Shown here piece after piece: positions 44,417-52,562 of a stretch of 64,000 nucleotides of DNA. The position numbers and the translations under genes were made by a program. Location: contig NZ_JALPVJ010000005.1 in NCBI RefSeq assembly GCF_023544445.1, forward strand, positions 186,001-250,000, read 5' to 3'. A model generated the notes under the pieces. It had not been told where the DNA came from and searched no databases. It saw nothing but the letters and a program-made list of their open reading frames with translations. This DNA is from Actinoplanes sp. M2I2. GTDB taxonomy: Bacteria > Actinomycetota > Actinomycetes > Mycobacteriales > Micromonosporaceae. How positions within the stretch are numbered: position 1 is the stretch's first letter; the number at the start of each line of letters is the position of its first letter.

Positions 44417-45835
44417 TCAGGCGACGGGCAGGTCCTCGCGGTGGGGTGGCGGGCCGCCGTGCGTCCACGGTGTCTCGGCCGGGTCGGGGAACGCCGCACC
44501 CGGCCGGTAGGCCTCGCTCAGCGTCGTCAGCAGGAGACGCTCGCCCACGGCCGGGACGCTGCCGGGCTCGGCCACCAGCTTGCGGCCCATCCCGCCGGAG
44601 AGTTCCAGCAGCACATCGGTGCCGGCCGGGCCGGGCGTCACGGAGATGACCTTGGCTTTCTGGGACGGGCGGGCCGGTGAGGTGAGCGACGCGCCCGGCT
44701 CGACCCGGACGGTCTCGGTCGTCGTGACCATGATCCGGGGGCGGAGCACCGGCCGCTTGCCGCTGTCGTCGATCCGGTCGGCCTTGGCCAGCGTCACCTC
44801 GGCGCCGAAGGCCGCCCCGGTCAGTCGATGGTCGGCCATCACCAGCGGGTCGTCGAAGGCTCGCTGGACGGCGTAGCGCGCCGCCGCGTTCTCGAGCCGC
44901 TGGAGCCGGGCGGCCGCGGCCACCGCGCCGTCGCGGCGAGGTTGCGGCGTGCCGTCCTCGGTCAGGTGCTCGACGAAGGCCGAGTAGGCGTCCCGGTCGC
45001 TGTCCCAGCGCAGGCCCACCCGGGCGCCGACCGGCAGCTCGCGGAGCAGCGCGATCGACTTCCACATCCGTTCCCAGGTCGGTGTCAGCAGGTCGCGCAG
45101 CACTCCGGCCATCGCCGGGGACGGCGACGCGATGAGCGGCGCCAGCACCTCGTTGTCGAAGGCCGGGTCGGTGGCGGGGCCGGCCACCGGGCCGTTCTCG
45201 GCCTCCTGGGCCGCCCGGGCGCCGTCGGTGATCCACGCGAAGAGCGACCCGAAGTGCGCGTCCTCGGCGGCGCTCTGCCCGGTGGCCCAGTGCGATCCGA
45301 GCGCCTGCACCGCGTTGACCAGGAGCGACGAGCCGGGCACCTCGGCCGACGAGGCGAGGAAGGTGAGCCACTGCCCGAGCCTGGGCACCGACGGGGGTAC
45401 GGGATGGTCGCCGTCGACGCGGCGGAAGCGGGTCGACCGCCCGAGCAGCCGCAGGAAGTCGGCGCCGCCGGGGTTGGGCACCCACACCTGCGGCGCGTCG
45501 ACGAACCGGTGGCGCACGTCGCGGCCCCGGTCGACCGGGACGGCCTCGGTGGCGCCGGCGAACGACTCGAGGTACGGCACGACCGCGTCGGCGAGGTCGG
45601 CGGTGAACGCGAACCGCTCGTCCCGGTTGCGGGGCTGACCCACCACGAGCAGCCGCGGCCGGCTCACGTCGTCGCCGAGCAGGGCGGCCAGCGGCGCGTT
45701 GGCCTCGCCGGCCATGGCCAGCGGGATCAGCACCAGCGGGCGGTCGTGCACGTGCAGGTGGCGCACGGTCGCGATGGGCTGGGCCCGGCCGGCGGCCAGG
45801 GCGTGCGCGCGGGCGAGGGCGACGAGCGTGCTCAC
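44417..45835 (-). CDS. Unknown protein, third gene of a nuclease operon
   Basis: 472 residues from GTG 45835, which overlaps the stop of the nuclease gene (GTGA). It is soluble, with no signal or membrane helix. The N-terminal third is alpha/beta (PLVLIPLAMAGEANAPLAALLGDD, then PRLLVVGQPRNRDERF). The middle (about 150-270) is helical and contains PSVPRLGQWLTFLA and HWATGQSAAEDAHFGSLFAWI. The last 130 residues look like beta-barrel material with a basic charge (VTLAKADRIDDSGKRP, KAKVISVTPGPAGTDVLLEL), which could bind nucleic acid. I recognise no catalytic motif and no family. Its strict coupling to a Cas4-like nuclease points to a joint function. Confidence 0.65.
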   Translation of the reverse strand: MSTLVALARAHALAAGRAQPIATVRHLHVHDRPLVLIPLAMAGEANAPLAALLGDDVSRPRLLVVGQPRNRDERFAFTADLADAVVPYLESFAGATEAVPVDRGRDVRHRFVDAPQVWVPNPGGADFLRLLGRSTRFRRVDGDHPVPPSVPRLGQWLTFLASSAEVPGSSLLVNAVQALGSHWATGQSAAEDAHFGSLFAWITDGARAAQEAENGPVAGPATDPAFDNEVLAPLIASPSPAMAGVLRDLLTPTWERMWKSIALLRELPVGARVGLRWDSDRDAYSAFVEHLTEDGTPQPRRDGAVAAAARLQRLENAAARYAVQRAFDDPLVMADHRLTGAAFGAEVTLAKADRIDDSGKRPVLRPRIMVTTTETVRVEPGASLTSPARPSQKAKVISVTPGPAGTDVLLELSGGMGRKLVAEPGSVPAVGERLLLTTLSEAYRPGAAFPDPAETPWTHGGPPPHREDLPVA

Positions 45836-46857
45836 AGCGCCTCGTCACGCAGGCGCTGGGCCGCGCGCAACAGCGCCGCCGCCTCGGCCTGCGCGGGGTC
45901 GGGCTCACGGGCGCCGGAGGCCAGGGCCAGCACTTCGTCCACCGTCTCGAGGCCGCCCAGAGCATCCCGTACGGGACGCCCCAGCGCAGCCGTCCGGCCG
46001 CCGGCCTCGTGGCGGCAGTAGACCGACATCTCACAGGTCGACAGGCACTCCGGCGCGTAGCGGGCGGTCAGCGTGTCGAGCGACGACAGCAGGGCCGGCA
46101 CCGGCTGGGCGAGGTCGAACGACACGTCGTCGGGCAGCGACGAGATCAGCGACGACACGGAGGCCAGCCGGGACAACTGCCGGCGCAGCGTGGACAGCTG
46201 CTTGCGGACGTCGAGCACCACCGCGACCGGCTGCAGCGAGAAGTTCTCAGGGCAGACCAGCACGACCTCGTGGCTGACCCGGTCGTCGCCCAGCATCCGC
46301 CGCAACGCCAGCACGTAGACCGCCGCCTGCACCGCCGCCGCCGACACGGCGGTCCCGTCGGCCTGCCCGTCCAGGATCGCGAACGACTTGATCTCGACGA
46401 CCTGGAGCTGCGAGCCGTTCTGGTAGGCGATCAGATCGGGCTCCAGGAACACCGTCTGCCCCGCGACCTCGAGGGTCAGCAGGGGATGGTCGAGCAGCCC
46501 TTCGGCGCCGTCGTTCAGCATCGAGCGCGTCCGCGCGTGCCGGGCCGACAGCGTGTCGTCCTCGTCCGCGCCGAGATCCTCGTAGCCCCCCACGTACGCC
46601 CCGAGCGTGGATCGCAGCAGCGCGCAGTCGTCCGCCTTGAGCATCGCCTCGAACGCGTTGCCCCGGGCCAGCGCGAATCGGGACTGCCCGAACGCGCCGG
46701 GGAACCCGATCCGCTCGGCCAGCCGCACCTTGTCGATGCCGGCCGCGTCCAGCACGGCCCGGCGGGTGCAGCCCGGGTTGCCGGTGAGCGCGGCCACCGT
46801 ACGGGCGTTGTGCCTCTTTCCCGGGGCGGAGCCGCGCAGCCGGTCGACCTGGCTCAC
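45832..46857 (-). CDS. Cas4/RecB-type PD-(D/E)XK nuclease with iron-sulfur cysteines
   Basis: 341 residues from GTG 46857, overlapping the previous stop (GTGA). The motifs of RecB-family exonucleases are in order: RGNAFEAML with Glu70, FLEPDLIAY with Asp141, VVEIKSF with Glu155 and Lys157, and the QAAVYVLAL motif (Gln177, Tyr181). Cysteines C30 near the N-terminus and C271, C275, C281 (CLSTCEMSVYC) have the 1+3 arrangement that holds a 4Fe-4S cluster in Cas4 and AddB. No cas gene or repeat array is nearby. Flanked by two unknown genes in a tight operon. Probably a DNA exonuclease or a nuclease that generates single-stranded ends. It could serve DNA repair as well as defence. Confidence 0.82.
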   Translation of the reverse strand: MSQVDRLRGSAPGKRHNARTVAALTGNPGCTRRAVLDAAGIDKVRLAERIGFPGAFGQSRFALARGNAFEAMLKADDCALLRSTLGAYVGGYEDLGADEDDTLSARHARTRSMLNDGAEGLLDHPLLTLEVAGQTVFLEPDLIAYQNGSQLQVVEIKSFAILDGQADGTAVSAAAVQAAVYVLALRRMLGDDRVSHEVVLVCPENFSLQPVAVVLDVRKQLSTLRRQLSRLASVSSLISSLPDDVSFDLAQPVPALLSSLDTLTARYAPECLSTCEMSVYCRHEAGGRTAALGRPVRDALGGLETVDEVLALASGAREPDPAQAEAAALLRAAQRLRDEAL

Positions 46858-47420
46858 GCGCCGCCTCGCTGGTGGGGCACGGCCGGCAACCCGTGCAGCT
46901 GCTGAGCCGGGGACAGCGCCCGCGCCCGCTCGACCGCCGCCGCGCGCACCGGCTCCTCGGCCGCGACCGCCGCGACGAGGTCGGGCGCGGCCAGGGCCAG
47001 CCGAGCGGCGCCGGCGAGATCGGAGGCTTCGGGCCCATGCGGTACGCCCTCGGCCAGCGCCCGCAGCAGCAGGTGCGCGGACCGCCCGGCGCCGGGCCGG
47101 ATGGTCACGAACTCGGCCACCCGGATCACCGCGGCCAGCGCGTCGGCCCGTTGCCCGGCCGGCGTGACGACGCGGCGTTCGAGCGGCCACTCGGCCAGCG
47201 CGACCAGCCCGCGAGCGGGCGTGAGATCGGGGTTGAGCGCCGCGCACAGGCCGGAGGCGGGGTCGCGGACCAGGCCGACGAGGGCCGGCACCGTCAGGTC
47301 GCTGTCGAAAAGGGCGCCGTGGACGTCGGCCAGCAGCCGGGCCGAGGCGGGCGCGCCGAGCAGCAGCAGCGCATGGCGTGCCTGCTCAGCGGTAGTGGGC
47401 ATCGTGCTCAGACCGTTCAC
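46854..47420 (-). CDS. Unknown helical protein, first gene of the nuclease operon
   Basis: 188 residues from GTG 47420 (GGAG eight bases upstream); ATG 47402 is the alternative. It is almost wholly helical and Ala/Leu-rich. Residues about 7-60 (EQARHALLLLGAPASARLLADVH, then FDSDLTVPALVGLVRD) might form a winged-helix-like module, but this is tentative. The rest is a helical repeat (DLAGAARLALAAPDLVAAVAAEEPVRAAAVERARAL). No cysteine cluster or catalytic motif. Stop overlaps the nuclease start by GTGA. As first gene it could be the DNA-recognition or regulatory part of the three-gene unit. Confidence 0.65.
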   Translation of the reverse strand: MNGLSTMPTTAEQARHALLLLGAPASARLLADVHGALFDSDLTVPALVGLVRDPASGLCAALNPDLTPARGLVALAEWPLERRVVTPAGQRADALAAVIRVAEFVTIRPGAGRSAHLLLRALAEGVPHGPEASDLAGAARLALAAPDLVAAVAAEEPVRAAAVERARALSPAQQLHGLPAVPHQRGGA

Positions 47421-47563
47421 CGGCCGCGCTCCGTCAGGGGGTAGGGGGGTCGCGATCGACTCTAGATCTTCTTACACCGGCGCGGCAATGTTGGGGCGAG
47501 TCGCAACTTTCACCCCCCATAGCGATTAACCCTCGCATATCGGACGCCTCGCTTTCGGCGCGC

Positions 47564-47569
47564 TACGTT
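47564..47569 (+). promoter_or_regulatory. Leaderless-type -10 box (TACGTT) of the DUF427 gene
   Basis: TACGTT ends six bases before ATG 47576, and no ribosome site is present. The 155-bp gap to the divergent nuclease operon must also contain that operon's promoter, which I could not place. Confidence 0.5.
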
Positions 47570-47575
47570 CGGACT

Positions 47576-47860
47576 ATGCCGAAGGCCATCTGGAACGACG
47601 AAGTGATCGCCGAGAGCGACGACACCGTGATCGTCGAGGGAATGCACTACTTCCCTCGTGAGTCGCTGCGTGAGGACGTGCTGGTTCCTTCCGACACCCA
47701 CACCATCTGCCCGTGGAAGGGCAAGGCCTCGTATTACACGCTGACCGCGAACGGGCACACGACGCCCGACGCCGTCTGGTTCTACCCCGAACCCAAGCCG
47801 GACGCCAAGGCGGTGCGCGACCGCGTCGCCTTCTGGAAGGACGTCCGCGTCGAAGCGTGA
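47576..47860 (+). CDS. DUF427 family protein
   Basis: 94 residues, the normal single-domain length. The beginning PKAIWNDEVIAESDDTVIVEG, then MHYFPRESL and CPWKGKASYYTL with the conserved Cys-Pro-Trp-Lys-Gly, and PDAVWFYPEPKPDAKAVRDRVAFW near the end are diagnostic. It is a small beta-barrel-like cytoplasmic protein, widespread in actinobacteria, with no established activity. It appears to be transcribed leaderless and alone. Confidence 0.92.
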   Translation: MPKAIWNDEVIAESDDTVIVEGMHYFPRESLREDVLVPSDTHTICPWKGKASYYTLTANGHTTPDAVWFYPEPKPDAKAVRDRVAFWKDVRVEA

Positions 47861-47883
47861 CCCCGACGAACCCCCGGGCCCGC

Positions 47884-48273
47884 TCACGCTATGCGTGGGT
47901 GGGCCTGTTCGATGGCGGAGACCTCGAGATAGTCGAGCATGTCGCGCTGCTCCTCGGCCTCGAGAGCGCCGAACGCCTCGTAGGCGGCCGCGCGTGAGTG
48001 CTCGGTCTCGGCCGCGAGCAACGCGATGATCCCCGACCAGGCCAGCGAGACCCGGTCGAACAGGCGCGCCCGCCGCAGCGAGCTCAGCCGGCTGAGCATC
48101 GCCACCTTGGTCGCCGCGTCGTCGTCTTGCGGAATCCGGTCGGACAGCTCGAAGAGCGCCTTGCCCCGGTACGGGTGTTCCGCCTCGACCATGCGCGCCA
48201 GCTCGGCGTTCGACATCTGATCGACCGCCGGCGCCGGACCGCGCCGGGGCAGCGAGGGCTTGTCACCGGGCAC
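47884..48273 (-). CDS. Conserved helical protein of unknown function
   Basis: 129 residues from GTG 48273; GTG 48288 is an alternative and would add five residues. After a polar N-terminus (PGDKPSLPRRGPAPAVDQ) it is helical throughout: MSNAELARMVEAEHPYRGKALFELSDRI, then RLSSLRRARLFDRVSLAWSGIIALLAAE and AAAYEAFGAL. The alternation of short antiparallel helices resembles HEAT-like units. Probably conserved in Micromonosporaceae. No catalytic residues are obvious. It overlaps the preceding gene by about 11 bases, indicating coupling. Confidence 0.65.
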   Translation of the reverse strand: MPGDKPSLPRRGPAPAVDQMSNAELARMVEAEHPYRGKALFELSDRIPQDDDAATKVAMLSRLSSLRRARLFDRVSLAWSGIIALLAAETEHSRAAAYEAFGALEAEEQRDMLDYLEVSAIEQAHPRIA

Positions 48274-48493
48274 GGCTGTCCCGCCCACTCTCGTAACCGT
48301 TGCCGGGCGGCTGGTGCGGCAGCGTCGGCGTGTTCTGGAACGTGGGGAACGGCGGCGCGGACGGCATGACCGGCGCCGGCGGTTCCCCGGGAGCCTCCCC
48401 GGAGCCCTCGGTGTCGCTGTCGAGCACGTCCTGGCCGTCCTCGTCGGTCGCGCTGAGCGCCGCGAGCCGGTCCTCGAGATTTCCACCCGCCAC
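48263..48493 (-). CDS. Small proline-rich disordered protein
   Basis: 76 residues from GTG 48493, which has a good ribosome site (GGAGG, eight bases upstream). The N-terminus (NLEDRLAALSATDEDGQDVLD) may form one helix. The rest is acidic then proline-rich (GEPPAPVMPSAPPFPTF), with a basic tail. No domain is recognised. It is the first gene of a two-gene unit with the overlapping helical protein and lies divergent from the GGDEF-EAL gene. Confidence 0.6.
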   Translation of the reverse strand: MAGGNLEDRLAALSATDEDGQDVLDSDTEGSGEAPGEPPAPVMPSAPPFPTFQNTPTLPHQPPGNGYESGRDSRAR

Positions 48494-48677
48494 AGCTTTG
48501 TCCTCCGTTGCCGACTTTTGTGCTGTTGGCGTCCTATGAGATCACGGTCCCCGCTCTGCCCGCCGCACACCCCGTCGCTCGGTCCACCGGTCACCCGACC
48601 TGACGACCACCGTAACGTCCTCTTAATCTGCTCAAGTGTCCCGAGGCGCGACCGATGAGGCGCGTCGGAGGTGCTTC

Positions 48678-50360
48678 ATGGGGCGTTTCGGCAAGGTCCT
48701 GAACCGCGTACGACGTGGTGTGGACATCGTCATGATCTTCGCGTCGCTTGTGGCGCTGACCTGGTCACCGCTGCTCGGCCCGCAGGCCGGCCCGCTGAGC
48801 CGGGGTCTCACGCTCGGCGCGGTCGTGCTTGCCGCCGCCCTCGTGACCAGACTGAGCCGGCGCCGGCCGCTGGCCCAGTACGCCCCGGTGTCGGCGGCCG
48901 TGATCGCGGCCGGCGTGCAGACCGCCCTGGGCAACAGCTCACCCGCGACGATCTGGCTCATCCTGATCGTCACCGCCGTCATCCTCATCCGGCAGTTCCT
49001 CGGCTCGCACACCAACGAGGGACTGATGCGCGATCTGACCCGGCAGCGCGCGATCCTGGCCCGCCAGGCGTTCCGCGATCCGCTGACCGGCCTCGGCAAC
49101 CGCCAGATGTTCATGGACCACGCGAAGGACGCCCTGGAGGACGCGGACGACACCAAGACCGCCGTCATCGTGTTCGACCTCGACGGCTTCAAGACCGTCA
49201 ACGACACGTACGGCCACGCGGCCGGCGACGAACTGCTCAAGGCCACCGCCGACCGGCTGAACGCGAACGTGCGCGCCAACGACACGGTGTCGCGGCTCGG
49301 CGGCGACGAGTTCGTGGTGCTGCTGCCCCGGCTGGCCGACGAGCAGACCGCCGACACCGTGGCCGACCGCATCCTGCACGACCTGCAGAAGCCGCTCACC
49401 GTCGACGACCTGGTCCTTTCCGTACGGGCCAGCGCCGGCATCTCGATCACCCAGGGCGGCACCCTCGACGTGGACACGCTGCTGCGCGAGGCCGACGAGG
49501 CGCTCTACCACGCCAAGGACGACGGCAAGGGGGTCGTGCGCCGGTTCGACCCGGTGCGCTTCGCCGAGGCCGCCCAGCGCCGCCGCGACGAGTCCGACCT
49601 GCGCCGCGCCCTGGCCGAGATGCAGTTCGAGGTGCACTATCAGCCCATCGTCGCCCTGAACGGCGAGCTCACGGTCGGGGTCGAGGCCCTGGTGCGCTGG
49701 CGGCACCCGGTGCGCGGCCTGCTCGCGCCGGCCGACTTCATCGAGCTGGCCGAGACGCTCGGGCTCATGCCCGGTCTGGGCCTGTGGGTGCTGCGCGAGG
49801 CGTGCGCCCAGGCCGTCGTGTGGCAGCGCGACAACCCCGGCTTCAAGGTCAACGTCAACCTGTCGGCCACCCAGCTGTCCAGCCCCGAGCTCACCGACGA
49901 GGTCGGCGCGGTGCTGGCCGACACCGGGCTGCCCCCGAACTCGCTGGTGCTCGAGCTGACCGAGTCGACGGCGCTGACCGACCTGACCGAGTCGGCCCGC
50001 ATCCTGGGATCGCTCAAGACCCTCGGCGTCCGCATCGCCCTCGACGACTTCGGCACGGGCTTCTCGTCGCTGAGCCACCTCGGCACCCTGCCGGTCGACG
50101 TGGTCAAGATCGACAAGTCGTTCGTCAAGGCGATGCGCGAGACCACGGCCAACGGCTCGGTCGCCGAGGCGGTGCTGCAGATCGCCCGTACCTTCAACCT
50201 GGCGCCCGTCGCCGAGGGCGTCGAGGACGAGGTGCAGGCCGGCCTCCTGCGCGAGCTGGCCTGCGCCGAGGCCCAGGGCTATCACTTCGCCCGGCCCATG
50301 CCGGCCGCCGAGCTGACCGGTCTGCTCCAGCGCCAGACGGCGACCCTGGCGGACCGCTGA
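48678..50360 (+). CDS. Membrane GGDEF-EAL c-di-GMP cyclase/phosphodiesterase
   Basis: 560 residues from ATG 48678 (GGAGG six bases upstream). Three membrane helices lie in the first 110 residues. The GGDEF domain (about 130-290) is intact: FDLDGFKTVNDTYGH, then RLGGDEFVVLL at 206-216. An RxxD inhibitory site (RAND, 199-202) sits five residues before it, so product inhibition is likely. The EAL domain (about 310-555) also keeps its key residues: YQPI, GVEALVRW, VNVNLSA, ELTESTAL, IALDDFGTGFSSL, VKIDKSFV, AEGVED and GYHFARP. It can in principle make and degrade c-di-GMP. No sensory domain other than the membrane part. Confidence 0.93.
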   Translation: MGRFGKVLNRVRRGVDIVMIFASLVALTWSPLLGPQAGPLSRGLTLGAVVLAAALVTRLSRRRPLAQYAPVSAAVIAAGVQTALGNSSPATIWLILIVTAVILIRQFLGSHTNEGLMRDLTRQRAILARQAFRDPLTGLGNRQMFMDHAKDALEDADDTKTAVIVFDLDGFKTVNDTYGHAAGDELLKATADRLNANVRANDTVSRLGGDEFVVLLPRLADEQTADTVADRILHDLQKPLTVDDLVLSVRASAGISITQGGTLDVDTLLREADEALYHAKDDGKGVVRRFDPVRFAEAAQRRRDESDLRRALAEMQFEVHYQPIVALNGELTVGVEALVRWRHPVRGLLAPADFIELAETLGLMPGLGLWVLREACAQAVVWQRDNPGFKVNVNLSATQLSSPELTDEVGAVLADTGLPPNSLVLELTESTALTDLTESARILGSLKTLGVRIALDDFGTGFSSLSHLGTLPVDVVKIDKSFVKAMRETTANGSVAEAVLQIARTFNLAPVAEGVEDEVQAGLLRELACAEAQGYHFARPMPAAELTGLLQRQTATLADR

Positions 50361-50429
50361 TCCGGACATCGCGGGCATATCGAGTTTTCCTTACGCCGCG
50401 GCAACAACCGGCCGCCTCTAATGGGGCGC

Positions 50430-51110
50430 ATGACTCCGAGCACCTCCCTGTCCGCACCGCCCCGCCGCACGCGCCGGATCGTGCTCGTGGCCCTGATCCT
50501 GCTGGTCGTGGCGATCGGGGCGTTCGCCGTACGGCGGTCCCTGCTGATGTCGGCCCCGCGCTGCCTGACCGGGCACTGGAGCGGCTGCTACGACACCCAG
50601 AACGGCGTGGTGCTGATGACGCTGGTCGGGCTGCCGGTGGCCGCCCTGGTGGCGCGGACGCTGGCTCGGCGGCGCCCGCCGGGCGACCTCACGCCCGTGC
50701 GGAAGTCGCTGGCCGAGGTGGCCATGGTCTACGGGACGGCGCCGTTCATCTGGATGACCATGATGCCGGGGTCGGGAGCCGGCATCGTCCCGGGCCGGGT
50801 GAGCCTGGTGCCGCTGCGCGACCTGGCCACGATGGGGCCGATCGGGATCGGCGGCAACCTGCTGGTGCTGGCCGCCTTGGGGTTCTTCGCCCCGATCCGG
50901 TTCGCGGCCATGGCCTCGCTGCCGCGACTCCTGGCCCTCGGGGCGGGCTGCTCGATCCTGATCGAGACGGCCCAGTACGTCCTGCGGCTGGACCGGGTCT
51001 CCTCGGTGGACGACGTCCTGGTCAACGCGACCGGCGCGGTGCTGGCCGGGCTGGCCTCGCGCCGCTGGTGGCGCACCGGAACGGCCCCGGCCGACGGGGG
51101 CCGGTCATAG
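50430..51110 (+). CDS. VanZ-like membrane protein
   Basis: 226 residues from ATG 50430 (three codons after another ATG, 50421). There are five probable membrane helices. The C-terminal half carries the VanZ pattern: PIGIGGNLLVLAALGFFAP, ILIETAQYVLRLDR, and VDDVLVNATGAVLAGL, with the conserved Glu, Gln, Asp and Asn. VanZ itself gives low-level teicoplanin resistance. Homologues are common and mostly uncharacterised. A CTCTAAT sequence upstream (50416-50422) suggests a leaderless promoter. The gene ends in the hairpin shared with the convergent MFS gene. Confidence 0.82.
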   Translation: MTPSTSLSAPPRRTRRIVLVALILLVVAIGAFAVRRSLLMSAPRCLTGHWSGCYDTQNGVVLMTLVGLPVAALVARTLARRRPPGDLTPVRKSLAEVAMVYGTAPFIWMTMMPGSGAGIVPGRVSLVPLRDLATMGPIGIGGNLLVLAALGFFAPIRFAAMASLPRLLALGAGCSILIETAQYVLRLDRVSSVDDVLVNATGAVLAGLASRRWWRTGTAPADGGRS

Positions 51111-51140
51111 GTTCCGGGCACGCGCACCTCGGACCTCACC

Positions 51141-51176
51141 GGAGTTCGGCCCGGACCGCCGGCTGGGCCGAACTCC
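51141..51176. terminator. Bidirectional hairpin terminator
   Basis: GGAGTTCGGCCC (51141-51152) pairs perfectly with GGGCCGAACTCC (51165-51176) around a 12-base loop, between the convergent VanZ-like and MFS genes. Confidence 0.75.
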
Positions 51177-51219
51177 GCCTGGGCCGAGCTCCAAAAGCCC
51201 CTTGCGGGACGGCCTCAGC

Positions 51220-52509
51220 TCACGCCTGGATGGGCTGCCCGACCAGGCCGATGCCGGGCGCGATCGGCTTGAGGCGCTTGCCGGCGAAGAGCATCAGGCT
51301 CAGCACGCTGGCGAAGATCGCCAGCGCCCCCGCGCCGTACCAGGCCCAGGTGTACGCGCCGAGCTGATCACGGACGAGGCCGGCCGCGGTGGCCGCGGCC
51401 GCGGCGCCGAACTGGTGCGAGGCGAAGACCCAGCCGAACACCACAGCGCCGCTCGAGCCGAAGTACTCGCGGCACAGCGTGACCGTGGGGGGCACGGTGG
51501 CGACCCAGTCGAGGCCGTAGAACAGGATGAACACCAGCATGCTGGGGTGGGCCGTGGCCGCGAAGAGCGACGGCAGCACCAGCAGCGACAGCCCGCGCAG
51601 GAAGTAGTACGCGCCGAGCAGGATCCGGCTGTCGACCCGGTCGGTCAGCCAGCCCGAGGCGATGGTGCCGGCGATGTCGAACAGGCCGACCAGCGCGAGC
51701 AGGCTCGCCGCGGTGGTCTCGGTCATGCCGTGGTCGTGCGCGGCCGGGATGAAGTGGGTGCCGACCAGCCCGTTGGTCGTCGCCCCGCAGATCGCGAAGC
51801 CGCCGGCCAGGAGCCAGAACGGCCGGGTGCGGGCGGCCTGGCCGAGCGCTCGCAGGGCGGTCCGGACGGCGCCGGCCGGGGCGATCGGCTGGGGCTCCTC
51901 GTAGACGCCTCCGTAGGCGCCCAGCCCCAGCTCGGCCGGGTGGTCGCGCAGCCGCCACCAGACCAGCGGCACGACCAGCAGCGCCGCCCCGGTGACGGTG
52001 AGCGCGGCGGCCCGCCAGCCGGAGTGCTGGGTCAGGGTGGCCAGCACCGGCAGGAAGACCAGGTTGCCGGCCGCGCCGCCGGCCGTGAGGACCCCGGTGA
52101 CCAGGCCGCGGTGCTTGACGAACCAGCGGCCGGTGATCGTGGCCACGAAGCCGAGCGCCATCGAGCCCGTGCCCAGGCCGACCAGCACGCCCCAGAGCAG
52201 GATCAGCTGCCAGCTCGTCCGCATGAAGACGGTCAGGCCCGATCCGGCCGCGACGAGCAGCAGAGCCACCGTGATCACGCGGCGGATGCCGAACCGCTCC
52301 ATCAGGGCCGCCGCGAACGGCGCGGTGAGGCCGTACAGCAGCAGGTTGACCGAGACGGCGGCCGAGATCGTGCCGAGCGACCAGCCGAACTCGTCGTGCA
52401 GCGGCCGGATCATGACGGACGGCGTGGCCCGGAAGCCGGCCGCGCCGACGAGCGCGACGAACGCGACGACGGCCACCAGCCAGGCCGGATGGATGCGGAG
52501 TTTGGTCAC
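51220..52509 (-). CDS. MFS transporter
   Basis: 429 residues from GTG 52509; the ten extra residues of the frame to 52539 are Arg-rich and unlikely. Twelve membrane helices with the MFS loop AALMERFGIRRV after helix 2. It starts with a conserved FGWSLGTISAAVSVN-type segment and has the WFVKHRGLVTGVLTAGGAAGN motif of the oxalate/formate and monocarboxylate antiporter-like MFS group. The substrate could be an organic acid. It is divergent from a GlxA-type regulator gene with a 53-bp gap, and that regulator is the best candidate for controlling it. Confidence 0.85.
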   Translation of the reverse strand: MTKLRIHPAWLVAVVAFVALVGAAGFRATPSVMIRPLHDEFGWSLGTISAAVSVNLLLYGLTAPFAAALMERFGIRRVITVALLLVAAGSGLTVFMRTSWQLILLWGVLVGLGTGSMALGFVATITGRWFVKHRGLVTGVLTAGGAAGNLVFLPVLATLTQHSGWRAAALTVTGAALLVVPLVWWRLRDHPAELGLGAYGGVYEEPQPIAPAGAVRTALRALGQAARTRPFWLLAGGFAICGATTNGLVGTHFIPAAHDHGMTETTAASLLALVGLFDIAGTIASGWLTDRVDSRILLGAYYFLRGLSLLVLPSLFAATAHPSMLVFILFYGLDWVATVPPTVTLCREYFGSSGAVVFGWVFASHQFGAAAAATAAGLVRDQLGAYTWAWYGAGALAIFASVLSLMLFAGKRLKPIAPGIGLVGQPIQA

Positions 52510-52562
52510 GCCACAGAGTCTGCGAACTCCCGACCGCACGGACGAGTGGCCGGAAGGCCATC

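Noticed and set aside
45832..47247. Longer start (to 47247) for the Cas4-like nuclease
   Set aside because: The extra 130 residues overlap the first gene of the operon on the same strand and are Arg/Gly-rich. The GTG at 46857 gives the GTGA overlap used by the neighbouring gene.
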